A DNA stretch of 64,000 nucleotides from positions 88,616-152,615 of the forward strand of contig NZ_BOOZ01000023.1 in the NCBI RefSeq assembly GCF_016863495.1. Reading direction: 5' to 3'. Below, one piece after another: positions 7,745 to 15,462 of this stretch. Positions within the stretch are counted from its first letter, which is position 1. Each line of letters starts with the position of its first letter. Source of the stretch: Micromonospora andamanensis. GTDB lineage: Bacteria; Actinomycetota; Actinomycetes; Mycobacteriales; Micromonosporaceae. The position numbers were made by a program, and so were the translations under genes. A model generated the notes under the pieces. That model searched no databases. It worked only from the letters and a program-made list of their open reading frames with translations, and was not told the origin of the DNA.

Positions 7745-8520
7745 CCGGCACCGGCCCGGCACCCGGCACCGGCTTCCTGCGGGTGTTGGCTGTCGACGAC
7801 GAACCACCGGCGCTCGACGAGCTGGCGTACCACCTGCGGGCCGACCCACGGGTGGCCCGGCTGCACACGGCCGGTGACGCCACCGAGGCGTTGCGGGTGC
7901 TCCGCGACGACGACGTGGACGTGGTCTTCCTGGACATCCGGATGCCCGGCCTGGACGGCATGGAACTGGCTCGGGTGCTGCGCCGCTTCGCCCGGCCGCC
8001 GGCGATCGTCTTCGTGACCGCGTACGACGACGGGGCGGCGGACGCCTTCGACATGGGCGCCACCGACTACGTGCGCAAGCCGGTACGCGCGGAGCGGCTG
8101 GCCGAGGCGCTGCGCCGGGTGGTCGGCTCGCGGGTGGTGCCCACCCATCCCGCCGCGCTGGCCCGGGCCGAGGAGGACCCCACCATCCCGGTGGAACTGG
8201 CCGGCACCACCCGGATGCTGCCCCGGTCGGCGGTGCGGTGGGTCGAGGCGCAGGGCGACTACGCCCGACTGCACACCGCCGACAGGTCGCACCTGGTGCG
8301 GGTGTCGCTGGCGACGCTCGCCGAGCGGTGGGCCGACGCCGGGTTCGTCCGGATCCACCGCTCGTACCTGGTACAGCTGCGGCTGATCGCCGAACTCCGC
8401 CTGGTCAACTCCGGCTACGTGGTGGTCATCGACGGCACGGAGCTGCCGGTGAGCCGCCGACACACCCGGGAGCTGAAGGACAAGCTGGTCCGGGCCGCCA
8501 AGCAGGAGTGGAGCCGCTGA
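7741..8520 (+). CDS. LytTR-family response regulator
   Basis: The 259-residue regulator starts at GTG 7741, overlapping the kinase stop. The receiver domain (about 13-130) has the acidic pair VDDE at 18-21, the phospho-acceptor Asp about residue 65 in VVFLDIRMPG, and the conserved Lys in YVRKPV. The C-terminal LytTR DNA-binding domain (about 155-255) is recognised from RSAVRWVEAQGDYARLHT, FVRIHRSYLVQL and LPVSRRHTRELKDKL. Regulators of this class usually act on an adjacent transporter gene. The next gene is a membrane protein plus symporter, with three TTGTCCACA repeats between. Direct control of that promoter is an inference. Confidence 0.9.
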   Translation: MTGTGPAPGTGFLRVLAVDDEPPALDELAYHLRADPRVARLHTAGDATEALRVLRDDDVDVVFLDIRMPGLDGMELARVLRRFARPPAIVFVTAYDDGAADAFDMGATDYVRKPVRAERLAEALRRVVGSRVVPTHPAALARAEEDPTIPVELAGTTRMLPRSAVRWVEAQGDYARLHTADRSHLVRVSLATLAERWADAGFVRIHRSYLVQLRLIAELRLVNSGYVVVIDGTELPVSRRHTRELKDKLVRAAKQEWSR

Positions 8521-8541
8521 TCGGCGGCGTCGTCCACCGGG

Positions 8542-8581
8542 TTGTCCACAGCTCCGACCCGTTGTCCACATGTTGTCCACA
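8542..8581 (+). promoter_or_regulatory. Three TTGTCCACA boxes upstream of the symporter operon
   Basis: Identical 9-mers start at 8542, 8562 and 8573, that is 20 and 11 bases apart, so all face about the same side of the helix. The sequence equals the actinobacterial DnaA-box consensus. The position between a LytTR regulator gene and its probable target makes a regulator binding site equally possible. Confidence 0.6.
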
Positions 8582-8587
8582 GCCCTC

Positions 8588-8621
8588 TTGACATTCCCGT
8601 CCGGCAGACGAGACTGCCGGG
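8588..8621 (+). promoter_or_regulatory. Promoter with palindromic operator, leaderless
   Basis: TTGACA at 8588-8593 is 16 bases from GAGACT (8610-8615), which ends six bases before ATG 8622. A perfect palindrome, CCGGCAG (8601-8607) and CTGCCGG (8614-8620), covers the -10 box and reaches the base before the start codon. A repressor bound here would block transcription. Confidence 0.5.
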
Positions 8622-9068
8622 ATGGCCGCCGAGGATGCACTGCCAGCACCCCGCCGACCCGATCCGGCCGGGGCCTCCGACGGGCCCGTCGGTTCCGGAC
8701 CTCCCGCGCGTACCCGGGTGGTGTTGGCCGAGGTGTCCCGTCGGCCGCACTGGCCCGCCGGCACCCACACCGAACTCACCCAGCAGACCCGGGTCGGTGA
8801 GGCACTCGTCCGCGGTCTGGTCCGCGCTCAGCTGGCGCTGGCCCTGCAACTGTCGGCGGTGGTGATGGTCGGGCTGGGCGGGCTGCCCTGGCTGTTCGCC
8901 ATCGCCCCCTCGGTCGGCCGGATGACGGTGCTCGGCGTCAACCTGCCGTGGTTGCTGCTCGGGGTGCTCTCCTTCCCGTTCCTGGTCGCCGTCGGGTGGA
9001 CGTACGTCCGGCTGGCCGAGCGCAACGAGCAGGACTTCACCGACCTGGTCCAGCGGCCGGAGCGCTGA
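8622..9068 (+). CDS. Small two-helix membrane protein, DUF485-like symporter partner
   Basis: The 148-residue protein has a hydrophilic N-terminus (about 1-70) and two membrane helices (about 73-95 and 105-128) joined by a short loop with SVGRMTVLGVNLPW. It ends in an acidic tail. It is one base from the symporter start and clearly in the same operon. Small two-helix DUF485-like proteins usually precede acetate/monocarboxylate symporters of the SSS family (YjcH before ActP), which supports an accessory role. Start at ATG 8622 fits a leaderless transcript. No catalytic motif is visible. Confidence 0.7.
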   Translation: MAAEDALPAPRRPDPAGASDGPVGSGPPARTRVVLAEVSRRPHWPAGTHTELTQQTRVGEALVRGLVRAQLALALQLSAVVMVGLGGLPWLFAIAPSVGRMTVLGVNLPWLLLGVLSFPFLVAVGWTYVRLAERNEQDFTDLVQRPER

Positions 9069-9069
9069 C

Positions 9070-10710
9070 GTGGGCAACGATTTCGTCGTACCGGCGATCG
9101 TGGCGGTCACCCTGGTCACCGTTGCCATCGGCTTCTACGGGCTGCGGCTGGCCCGCACCACCTCCGACTTCCTGGTCGCCTCCCGGGTGGTCAGCCCCAC
9201 CTGGAACGCTGCCGCGATCGGCGGCGAGTACCTGTCGGCCGCGAGCTTCCTCGGCGTCGCCGGGTTGATCCTCAAGTACGGCGTGGACGTGCTCTGGTAT
9301 CCGGTCGGGTTCGCTGCCGGCTATCTCGCACTTCTGCTGTTCGTGGCCGCGCCGCTGCGCCGCTCCGGCGCGTTCACCCTGCCCGACTTCTGCGAGCTGC
9401 GACTCGGCTCCCGCCGGCTACGGACGCTTGCCACCATTTTCGTGATCTTCATCGGTTGGCTCTACCTGGTGCCGCAGCTCCAGGGCGCCGGCCTGACGCT
9501 GGCCACCCTGGCCGGTTCCCCGTACCCGGTCGGCGCGCTCGTGGTGGCCGCCGTCGTGACCGCGAACGTGGCGCTGGGTGGGATGCGGGCGGTCACCTTC
9601 GTGCAGGCGTTCCAGTACTGGCTCAAACTGACCGCGCTGGCCGTACCGGCGATCTTCCTGGCCCTGCAGTGGCAGGCCGACGGGCGATCCGCGGTGACCC
9701 CACCGGACGGCTCCACCTTCCGGACCGCGACCACAGTCGTGGTCGAGCAGCGGGCGGTGCTCACCCTCGCCGACGGCCAGACCGTTGAGGTACGCCCCGG
9801 CGACGAGCTGAGCTTCGCCGAGGGGGAACCGGTCCCGGAGGTCTCCGGCGTGGCGAACGGGGCCACCGACTGGCTGCTGCCCAGCGCCGCGGGTTCCGAC
9901 GACCGAGGGCTGTTCGGCACGTACTCGCTGATCCTGGCCACCTTCCTGGGCACCATGGGGTTGCCGCACGTCCTGGTGCGCTTCTACACCAACCCCGACG
10001 GGGCCTCGGCCCGCCGGACCACCCTCGTGGTGCTGGCCCTGGTCGGGGTCTTCTACCTGTTACCCACGATCTACGGCGTGCTGGGCCGGATCTACACACC
10101 GCAACTGCTGGTCACCGGGCAGACCGACGCGGTGGTGGTGCTGCTGCCCGAGGCGGCGCTCGGCGCCGGCACCACCGGACGCCTGCTGGCCGCGCTCGTC
10201 GCCGCCGGGGCGTTCGCGGCGTTCCTGTCCACCTCGTCCGGGCTGCTCACGAGCGTCGCCGGCGTGATCTCCACAGACGTGCTCGGTCGGGGCTCGGTGC
10301 GCGGCTTCCGGCTGGCCACGGTGATCGCCGGAGTGGTACCGACGGTTCTCGCTCTCAACGTCTCGGGGATGGACGTCTCGCAGGTGGTGGGGCTGGCGTT
10401 CGCGGTCGCCGCATCCAGCTTCTGTCCGCTGCTGGTGCTCGGCATCTGGTGGCGGGGCCTGACCGACGCGGGCGCCGCCGCCGGGATCCTCGTCGGCGGC
10501 GGCGCCGCCGTGACGTCGGTCCTGATCACCGTCCTCGGCCCGGGCCTGACCGGCTGGCCGGCCACCCTCATCGCCCAGCCGGCCGCCTGGACGGTGCCGC
10601 TGGCCTTCACCGTGATGATCGCGGTCTCCCTCGCCACCCGGCGTCGCGCTCCGGCCGACATCGGCCGCACGATGCTCCGACTGCACGCTCCCGACGCCCT
10701 GCGCTCATGA
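9070..10710 (+). CDS. Sodium:solute symporter (SSS family), acetate/monocarboxylate type
   Basis: The 546-residue, roughly 13-helix carrier starts at GTG 9070. Family features are IGGEYLSAASFLGVAGLI in the first core helices, FCELRLGSRRLRTLATI, LGGMRAVTFVQAFQYWLKL and GTMGLPHVLVRFYTNPD, the last being characteristic of the ActP/MctC branch. A hydrophilic insert of about 70 residues (roughly 200-275, rich in Thr, Val, Asp and Glu) lies between two helices and is absent from the minimal SSS fold. The operon follows a LytS/LytTR pair, an arrangement also seen for pyruvate sensing and uptake in other bacteria, so a small organic acid is the best guess. Substrate specificity cannot be read directly. 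Confidence 0.88.
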   Translation: MGNDFVVPAIVAVTLVTVAIGFYGLRLARTTSDFLVASRVVSPTWNAAAIGGEYLSAASFLGVAGLILKYGVDVLWYPVGFAAGYLALLLFVAAPLRRSGAFTLPDFCELRLGSRRLRTLATIFVIFIGWLYLVPQLQGAGLTLATLAGSPYPVGALVVAAVVTANVALGGMRAVTFVQAFQYWLKLTALAVPAIFLALQWQADGRSAVTPPDGSTFRTATTVVVEQRAVLTLADGQTVEVRPGDELSFAEGEPVPEVSGVANGATDWLLPSAAGSDDRGLFGTYSLILATFLGTMGLPHVLVRFYTNPDGASARRTTLVVLALVGVFYLLPTIYGVLGRIYTPQLLVTGQTDAVVVLLPEAALGAGTTGRLLAALVAAGAFAAFLSTSSGLLTSVAGVISTDVLGRGSVRGFRLATVIAGVVPTVLALNVSGMDVSQVVGLAFAVAASSFCPLLVLGIWWRGLTDAGAAAGILVGGGAAVTSVLITVLGPGLTGWPATLIAQPAAWTVPLAFTVMIAVSLATRRRAPADIGRTMLRLHAPDALRS

Positions 10711-10844
10711 GTGACGGCCCGGTGCCGACGCGGGTGCCGGCTCACTCGTCGGTCGTGCTCCCGGCCCGGTCCAGCTCCGGTGTCCGACTCGGGGATGACC
10801 TGTGGATCCTCCTCCGGTCGGGCGGCGGGCTGGTCGGAACCGGA

Positions 10845-10850
10845 TACGGT
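10845..10850 (+). promoter_or_regulatory. -10 box of the ABC exporter operon, leaderless
   Basis: TACGGT ends seven bases before ATG 10858. No ribosome-binding site is visible between them. Confidence 0.5.
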
Positions 10851-10857
10851 CGGGCGC

Positions 10858-11622
10858 ATGACTGGTGAGCATCCGGCACTGGAGCTACGCGGCCTGGCCA
10901 AGAGCTTCGACGGCAAGGTCGCGGTGGCTGGCGTGGATCTCGACGTCCCGGCCGGCTCCTTCTACGGGCTGCTCGGCCCGAACGGTGCCGGCAAGACCAC
11001 CACCCTGTCGATGGCGGTCGGGCTGCTGCGGCCTGACGCCGGCGGCGCCCGGGTACTCGGCCAGGACGTGTGGGCCGACCCGGTCACCGCGAAGCAGATG
11101 CTCGGCGTCCTGCCGGACGGGGTACGCCTGTTCGACAGGCTCAGCGGGGGCGAGCTGCTGGCGTACCACGGGCTGCTGCGCGGCATGGACCCGGCGGTGG
11201 TCGACAAGCGGTCGGCGGAGCTGCTCGACGTGCTGGCCCTCGCCGACGCCGGCCGGACCATGGTGGTGGACTACTCCGCCGGCATGAAGAAGAAGATCGG
11301 TCTGGCCTGCGCGCTGTTGCACGGGCCCCGGCTGCTCGTACTGGACGAACCGTTCGAGGCGGTCGACCCGGTCTCGGCGGCGCTGATCCGGGACATTCTC
11401 CAGCGGTACGTGGCCGGCGGCGGGACTGTGATCTTCTCCAGCCACGTGATGGAGGTGGTGCAACGGCTCTGCTCGCACGTGGCGATCCTCGCCGGGGGCA
11501 CCATCAAACGGGTCGGCACGCTTGAGCAGGTACGCGGCGACCGCTCGCTGGAAGACGTCTTCGTCGAGGTGGTCGGCGGACGTACCGCCACGGGTGAGGA
11601 GCTGGCGTGGCTGTCCCGGTGA
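10858..11622 (+). CDS. ABC transporter ATP-binding protein
   Basis: The 254-residue ATPase has Walker A GPNGAGKTT, a signature loop written VVDYSAGMKKKIGLA instead of the usual LSGGQ, Walker B LLVLDEPFEAVD and the switch His in FSSHVMEVV. Helix-rich residues between contact a permease. Degenerate signature loops of the YSxGM type are common in ABC-2 exporter ATPases. The downstream gene, overlapping by 16 bases, is a large membrane protein that must be its partner. The start at ATG 10858 follows a leaderless promoter; a GTG-started extension from 10711 is not family-like. The exported substrate is unknown. Confidence 0.9.
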   Translation: MTGEHPALELRGLAKSFDGKVAVAGVDLDVPAGSFYGLLGPNGAGKTTTLSMAVGLLRPDAGGARVLGQDVWADPVTAKQMLGVLPDGVRLFDRLSGGELLAYHGLLRGMDPAVVDKRSAELLDVLALADAGRTMVVDYSAGMKKKIGLACALLHGPRLLVLDEPFEAVDPVSAALIRDILQRYVAGGGTVIFSSHVMEVVQRLCSHVAILAGGTIKRVGTLEQVRGDRSLEDVFVEVVGGRTATGEELAWLSR

Positions 11623-13292
11623 CCGCACCGGCCGAGCAGGCGCGGCAGGTGTCGGCGCGTCACTTCGTCCGGCTCAAGCTGCGGGTGATGGCCAACAACT
11701 TCCGTGGTCAGGGCTGGCGGGTGGCGCTGTTCCTGGTCGGCTCGCTTATCGGGCTCTGGTTCGCGGTCGGCGCCTTCTTCGGCCTGGCGGCTCCCGGGCT
11801 GATCGGCGACGACAAATACGCGCTGATGATCGCCGCCTTCGCCGGCGGGCTGACGGTGCTCGGTTGGCTGCTGCTGCCCCTGGTCTTCTTCGGCGTCGAC
11901 GAGACCCTCGACCCGGCCCGTTTCGCGCTGCTGCCACTGTCCCGACGCACCCTGGTGACCGGGTTGTTCGCGGCTGCGCTGGTGAGTGTGCCCGCGATCG
12001 CCGTGCTGCTGGCGCTCTCCGGCCTGGTGGTCACCGCAGGCGTCTTCGGCGGCTGGTCGGCCGCCCTGGTCAGCGCCGTCGGGGTGGTCTGCGGGCTGCT
12101 GCTCTGCGTCGCCGGTGCCCGTGCGGTGACAAGCGCATTCGCTTCCATGCTCCGCTCCCGCCGGGTTCGTGACCTGGCCGCTGTCCTGCTCGCGGTGGTC
12201 GCCGCGCTGCTCGGTCCGTTGCAGATCGCCGGCCTGGCCGCGATCCAGGACACCAACTGGGACCGGCTCGGCGGCCTGGCGACGGTGATCGGCTGGACCC
12301 CCCTCGGTGCCCCGTGGACGGCCGGCATCGACGTGGCGCAGGGCCGGGCCTGGGCCGCACCCGTGAAGCTGCTGATCACCGTGGCGACGATCGTCGCGCT
12401 GCTGGCCTGGTGGTCGCGCTCGCTGGAGTCGGCGATGGTGGGGGCGGCCACCGCCGGCCCGGCCAGGGCAAGGCCCAGGCTCACCGGCGGTGTGGTGGCC
12501 CAGCTCTTCCCCCGGGCCGCGGGTTGGCTGCGCCGCGACCGGTTCGGCGCCCTGGTCGCCCGGGAGGCCCGCTACTGGTGGCGGGACGCGCGACGACGCG
12601 CCAACCTGATCACCATCGCGGTGGTCGGTCTCTTCGTGCCGGTGATGGTCAACTTTGGTGGCTTCACGTTCGACAGCGAACAGGGCTTCAGCGCTGCCGG
12701 GAACTCCTCGCCGGTCCTGGTCAGCCTCTCGATGCTCTTCGTCGGGCTGCTCGCCGCGGTGACCCTGGCCAACCAGTTCGGCTTCGACGGCAGCGCGTAC
12801 GCGGCAAACGTGGTGGCCGGCGTGCCGGGGCGGCTTGAGCTGCGCGCCCGGATCACCGCGTTCTCGCTGTACGTGCTGCCGATGCTGGCCGTGGTCGCCG
12901 TGGTGATCGCGATCGTGATCGGCGAGCCGACGTGGATCGGGTTCATGGCGGGTGCCCTGGTCGCCACCTACGGTGCCGGGCTGGCGGTCAACTCGTTCGT
13001 CTCGGTGCTGGGCGCGTACTCGCTGCCGGAGACGAGCAACCCGTTCGCGATGAACAGCGGTGCCGGGGTGGTGAAGGGGATGCTGACGCTGCTGGCCATG
13101 GTGGCCACCGGCGCGCTCGCCACACCGATGGTGCTCGCCGCGGCACTGCTCGGCGACGCCTGGCTCTGGCTGGGTCTGCCGCTGGGCGTGGCGTACGGCG
13201 TGGGCGCGGCGCTGCTCGGCGCGTACCTGGCCGGCGACGTGCTGGACCGCCGCCAACCCGAACTCCTCGCCCTGGTCACCCCTCGCCGCTGA
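11607..13292 (+). CDS. ABC exporter permease, about 12 membrane helices
   Basis: The 561-residue protein overlaps the ATPase gene by 16 bases. It is almost entirely hydrophobic helices, for example VALFLVGSLIGLWFAVGAFF, GLTVLGWLLLPLVFFGV, LAAVLLAVVAALLG and VLAAALLGDAWLWLGLPLG. A cytoplasmic stretch around residues 295-330 (WLRRDRFGALVAREARYWWRDARRR) resembles the coupling region of ABC-2 type exporters of the kind annotated as multidrug or putative ABC exporters in actinomycetes. It probably forms a two-fold transporter with the preceding ATPase. The duplicated pattern of the two halves suggests a fused permease pair. No substrate can be assigned. Confidence 0.8.
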   Translation: MAVPVTAPAEQARQVSARHFVRLKLRVMANNFRGQGWRVALFLVGSLIGLWFAVGAFFGLAAPGLIGDDKYALMIAAFAGGLTVLGWLLLPLVFFGVDETLDPARFALLPLSRRTLVTGLFAAALVSVPAIAVLLALSGLVVTAGVFGGWSAALVSAVGVVCGLLLCVAGARAVTSAFASMLRSRRVRDLAAVLLAVVAALLGPLQIAGLAAIQDTNWDRLGGLATVIGWTPLGAPWTAGIDVAQGRAWAAPVKLLITVATIVALLAWWSRSLESAMVGAATAGPARARPRLTGGVVAQLFPRAAGWLRRDRFGALVAREARYWWRDARRRANLITIAVVGLFVPVMVNFGGFTFDSEQGFSAAGNSSPVLVSLSMLFVGLLAAVTLANQFGFDGSAYAANVVAGVPGRLELRARITAFSLYVLPMLAVVAVVIAIVIGEPTWIGFMAGALVATYGAGLAVNSFVSVLGAYSLPETSNPFAMNSGAGVVKGMLTLLAMVATGALATPMVLAAALLGDAWLWLGLPLGVAYGVGAALLGAYLAGDVLDRRQPELLALVTPRR

Positions 13293-13294
13293 CG

Positions 13295-13334
13295 GCGGTG
13301 CGCCGGCCACGCCGACTCTCCGGCGGCGCACCGC
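13295..13334 (+). terminator. Hairpin after the ABC permease gene
   Basis: GCGGTGCG (13295-13302) pairs with CGCACCGC (13327-13334), with an inner CCGG/CCGG. There is no T-run. It lies three bases after the permease stop. Confidence 0.5.
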
Positions 13335-13361
13335 GTCGAGGTTGCCCTGCCGTGCTACCAC

Positions 13362-14777
13362 ATGGAGGCACAACCGCGACCTGGTGGTGATCGCGTGGAC
13401 GACGCAGGACCTCGACCTCGACCCCGGACGGCCGCCGCGCCCGGACCCGAACCGGATCCGATCGACTTCACCGGCGGGACCGACGGCCGGGGACTGTTCC
13501 TGAATGGCGAGTTCGTCCCCTGGTACGACGACGACCTGCCCTCCGCCAGCGAGCCGCTGAGCGACGAGGAACTCGCCGGCCCTCCGGATCGGATCCCCTG
13601 GTGGATCAGCCGCGGCGAGCAGATCGACGCGACCGCGCTGGAAAACCAGCAGACCCTGCGGGAGCGGTTCAGGCGGCTCGGTGGGCCGGCAGGCTACGAC
13701 ACGTTCTGGGGTTTCGTGGACACCGAACCGGTGTCGGTGCTGCCGACGGTCCGGACCGCGATCCTGCTCCGGCAGGCCGCTGCCGCCCAGCCACTCGACG
13801 GACCACGCCCACGTCCGCTCATGGTCGGCGTCGTCGTGGCCGCCGCAGCCGCTTTCGGCATCGTCGGTGGCCCCTCCGTCGCCGGGCTGGTGGCCGCCGC
13901 CACGACCCTGATCGTCGGGGTCATCCTCGCCACGCTCGTCCTGCACTTCGCCGTTGCCTCCCGCACCGCCGCCCTCGGCGCCACTGTCCCGACCGTGGCG
14001 TGTGTCGCGGCGTCGACCGCGCCCGCGGTTCACGGGACGCGGTGGTACGACCTCCTGGTCGGAGTCGCGTTCGCCGGTGCCGGTCTGGTCGCTGCCGCAC
14101 TGTGGCCGTACGCGCGGGCCTGGCGCGCCGAGAGACTCCGGTGGAGCGAACCCGACCTGGCTCTGGTCGCCGCTCTGCTGGAGTTCGGAGAACGTGTCGA
14201 GTCGGATCCTCTGCCGGCTGACCGACGTCGCGCGGTGACGGAACTCGACCGAGCCGCGGAGCGGTTCGAGCTGGCGTGGCCGCGCGTCAACCGGACCGGC
14301 GTCGACATCACCGACCGGCAGTTGCGCGGGTGGGCTGGCCGGATCCGCGCGGAGACGCGGGAGTTGCAGCGCCTGTGCGCGTCCGGCACCCCGCAGAGGG
14401 TCGCCCTGCTCCTGTGCACCTACGAGCTGATCCAGGCGATCGTCAACCGTTATCCGCTCACCAGCCACGAGGAGGGGTGGATCCTCCATGGCAGCTGGCG
14501 TCGACCACCGACGTCTGCGCTCGGCCGGCTCTGGGCGCGCAGCAGACAATCCGCTCGGTACGTGCGCCAGTGCCTGCTCGCCGGCCTCATCGCGATCGCC
14601 GCTCTGCTGCTGCTGGCGGCCACGGTGTGGCCTGCGGTGCCGGCCTTCGTCGGCACGAACGTCTCCCCTGGACTCGGCTCGGCACTGAGCTTCGACCCGA
14701 CAGTGCGGCTGTTCGTCGCGGGGATCAGCCTGTCGTTGTTCCCGCTCGCCGGGCGCGCCTTCACCCGCCGACGTTGA
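13362..14777 (+). CDS. Unrecognised membrane protein with acidic N-terminal domain
   Basis: The 471-residue product matches no family I recognise. Residues 1-140 are hydrophilic and acidic (LFLNGEFVPWYDDDLP, WWISRGEQIDATAL). Four hydrophobic segments follow (about 150-245), then a soluble, Arg/Glu-rich helical domain (about 250-390) and two more C-terminal helices (LLAGLIAIAALLLLAATVWP and LFVAGISLSLFPLAG). Base composition and codon use match its neighbours, so it is a genuine gene. ATG 13362 is the longest start; a GTG at 13395 is possible. It follows the ABC exporter but is separated from it by a terminator-like hairpin. No function is proposed. Confidence 0.65.
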   Translation: MEAQPRPGGDRVDDAGPRPRPRTAAAPGPEPDPIDFTGGTDGRGLFLNGEFVPWYDDDLPSASEPLSDEELAGPPDRIPWWISRGEQIDATALENQQTLRERFRRLGGPAGYDTFWGFVDTEPVSVLPTVRTAILLRQAAAAQPLDGPRPRPLMVGVVVAAAAAFGIVGGPSVAGLVAAATTLIVGVILATLVLHFAVASRTAALGATVPTVACVAASTAPAVHGTRWYDLLVGVAFAGAGLVAAALWPYARAWRAERLRWSEPDLALVAALLEFGERVESDPLPADRRRAVTELDRAAERFELAWPRVNRTGVDITDRQLRGWAGRIRAETRELQRLCASGTPQRVALLLCTYELIQAIVNRYPLTSHEEGWILHGSWRRPPTSALGRLWARSRQSARYVRQCLLAGLIAIAALLLLAATVWPAVPAFVGTNVSPGLGSALSFDPTVRLFVAGISLSLFPLAGRAFTRRR

Positions 14778-14788
14778 CCGTTGCACCA

Positions 14789-14840
14789 GATGCGGCATGT
14801 AGCGGTATCCCTACCGGGAGGTACCCCAACATGCCGCATC
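14789..14840. repeat. Perfect 12-base inverted repeat between membrane protein and flavin reductase
   Basis: GATGCGGCATGT (14789-14800) is exactly complementary to ACATGCCGCATC (14829-14840) around a 28-base loop that has its own small TCCC/GGGA stem. It may terminate the upstream gene, or be a regulatory hairpin for the next one 45 bases on. Confidence 0.5.
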
Positions 14841-14885
14841 TCGCTAGCTGCAGCCGAGGCCCCTGAACCGGGCAGACGGGTCACA

Positions 14886-15416
14886 ATGTTTCACGTGAAT
14901 CATGAGCCGGGTGCGCAGATCCACCACACCGACCCGTTCGCCGCGCCGGCCGCGCAACGGTCGCCCGTACGCCGGCTGCGGGGTCGGCTCGCCGCGCCGG
15001 TGACACTCTGGACGGCACCCGGCCCGGCCGGGCTGACCGTGTCGTCGACAATCGTCGCCGAGGGCGATCCGGGGCGCCTGCTCGGACTTGTCGACGCCGA
15101 GTCGGACCTGTGGGCGGCGGTTGAGGAGGCCGGCCGCTTCGCCGTGACGCCGCTGGGCCCACCACACCGGCAGCTCGCCGACCGGTTCGCCGGCCTGTTC
15201 CCGTCGCCGGGGGGCCTCTTCGCCACTGGTGCGTGGCTCGACACGCCCTACGGTCCGGTCCCGGACGACGCCGGCGGCTGGGCCGGCTGCCGCCTCGACG
15301 GTGCCCGGGACTACGGCTGGGGCCTGCTCGTGGAGGCGACGATCGAGCGGGTGGAACTGTCCGGCGAGGTCGAGCCGCTGCTGCACCACCGGGGGCGTTA
15401 CCGGGAGCTGGCGTGA
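14886..15416 (+). CDS. Flavin reductase family protein (RutF/HpaC-like)
   Basis: The 176-residue protein starts at ATG 14886, reading MFHVNHE. These codons coincide with a parS-like palindrome, the same sequence economy that gives actinomycete ParA proteins their MFHVKH start. The split-barrel FMN-binding domain shows RLAAPVTLWTAPGPAGLTVSS, the usual P-V-x-(L/V)-x-T ... G-x-T-V-S-S region, then LLGLVDAESDLW, and ends VERVELSGEVEPLLHHRGRYREL. Such enzymes supply reduced flavin to a partner oxygenase or act alone. No partner monooxygenase is visible nearby. Upstream in-frame extension to 14781 is disfavoured because it would run through the hairpin. Confidence 0.82.
   Translation: MFHVNHEPGAQIHHTDPFAAPAAQRSPVRRLRGRLAAPVTLWTAPGPAGLTVSSTIVAEGDPGRLLGLVDAESDLWAAVEEAGRFAVTPLGPPHRQLADRFAGLFPSPGGLFATGAWLDTPYGPVPDDAGGWAGCRLDGARDYGWGLLVEATIERVELSGEVEPLLHHRGRYRELA
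14887..14902. other. Candidate parS site (ParB-binding centromere)
   Basis: TGTTTCACGTGAATCA matches the universal parS 16-mer TGTTTCACGTGAAACA at 15 of 16 positions, including the central TTCACGTGAA palindrome. It overlaps codons 1 to 6 of the flavin reductase gene. ParB loading sites normally cluster in the origin-proximal part of actinomycete chromosomes. Confidence 0.65.
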
Positions 15417-15448
15417 CCCGTCGCGACGGATCGACCTCGCACTCCTTA

Positions 15449-15454
15449 TAGGCT
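15449..15454 (+). promoter_or_regulatory. -10 box of the UDP-sugar decarboxylase-like gene, leaderless
   Basis: TAGGCT ends eight bases before ATG 15463, with no ribosome-binding site between. Confidence 0.5.
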
Positions 15455-15462
15455 GACCGGTC

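Noticed and set aside
8521..8621. A replication origin, because of three DnaA-type boxes
   Set aside because: The stretch is only about 100 bases, is not A+T-rich and has no dnaA, dnaN or other origin genes around; oriC in actinomycetes has many more boxes.
11271..14798. A 1175-residue open frame on the minus strand opposite the ABC exporter and unknown membrane gene
   Set aside because: It is antisense to genes with clear families, its translation is Arg/Gln/His-rich without domains, and long antisense frames are expected at this G+C content.
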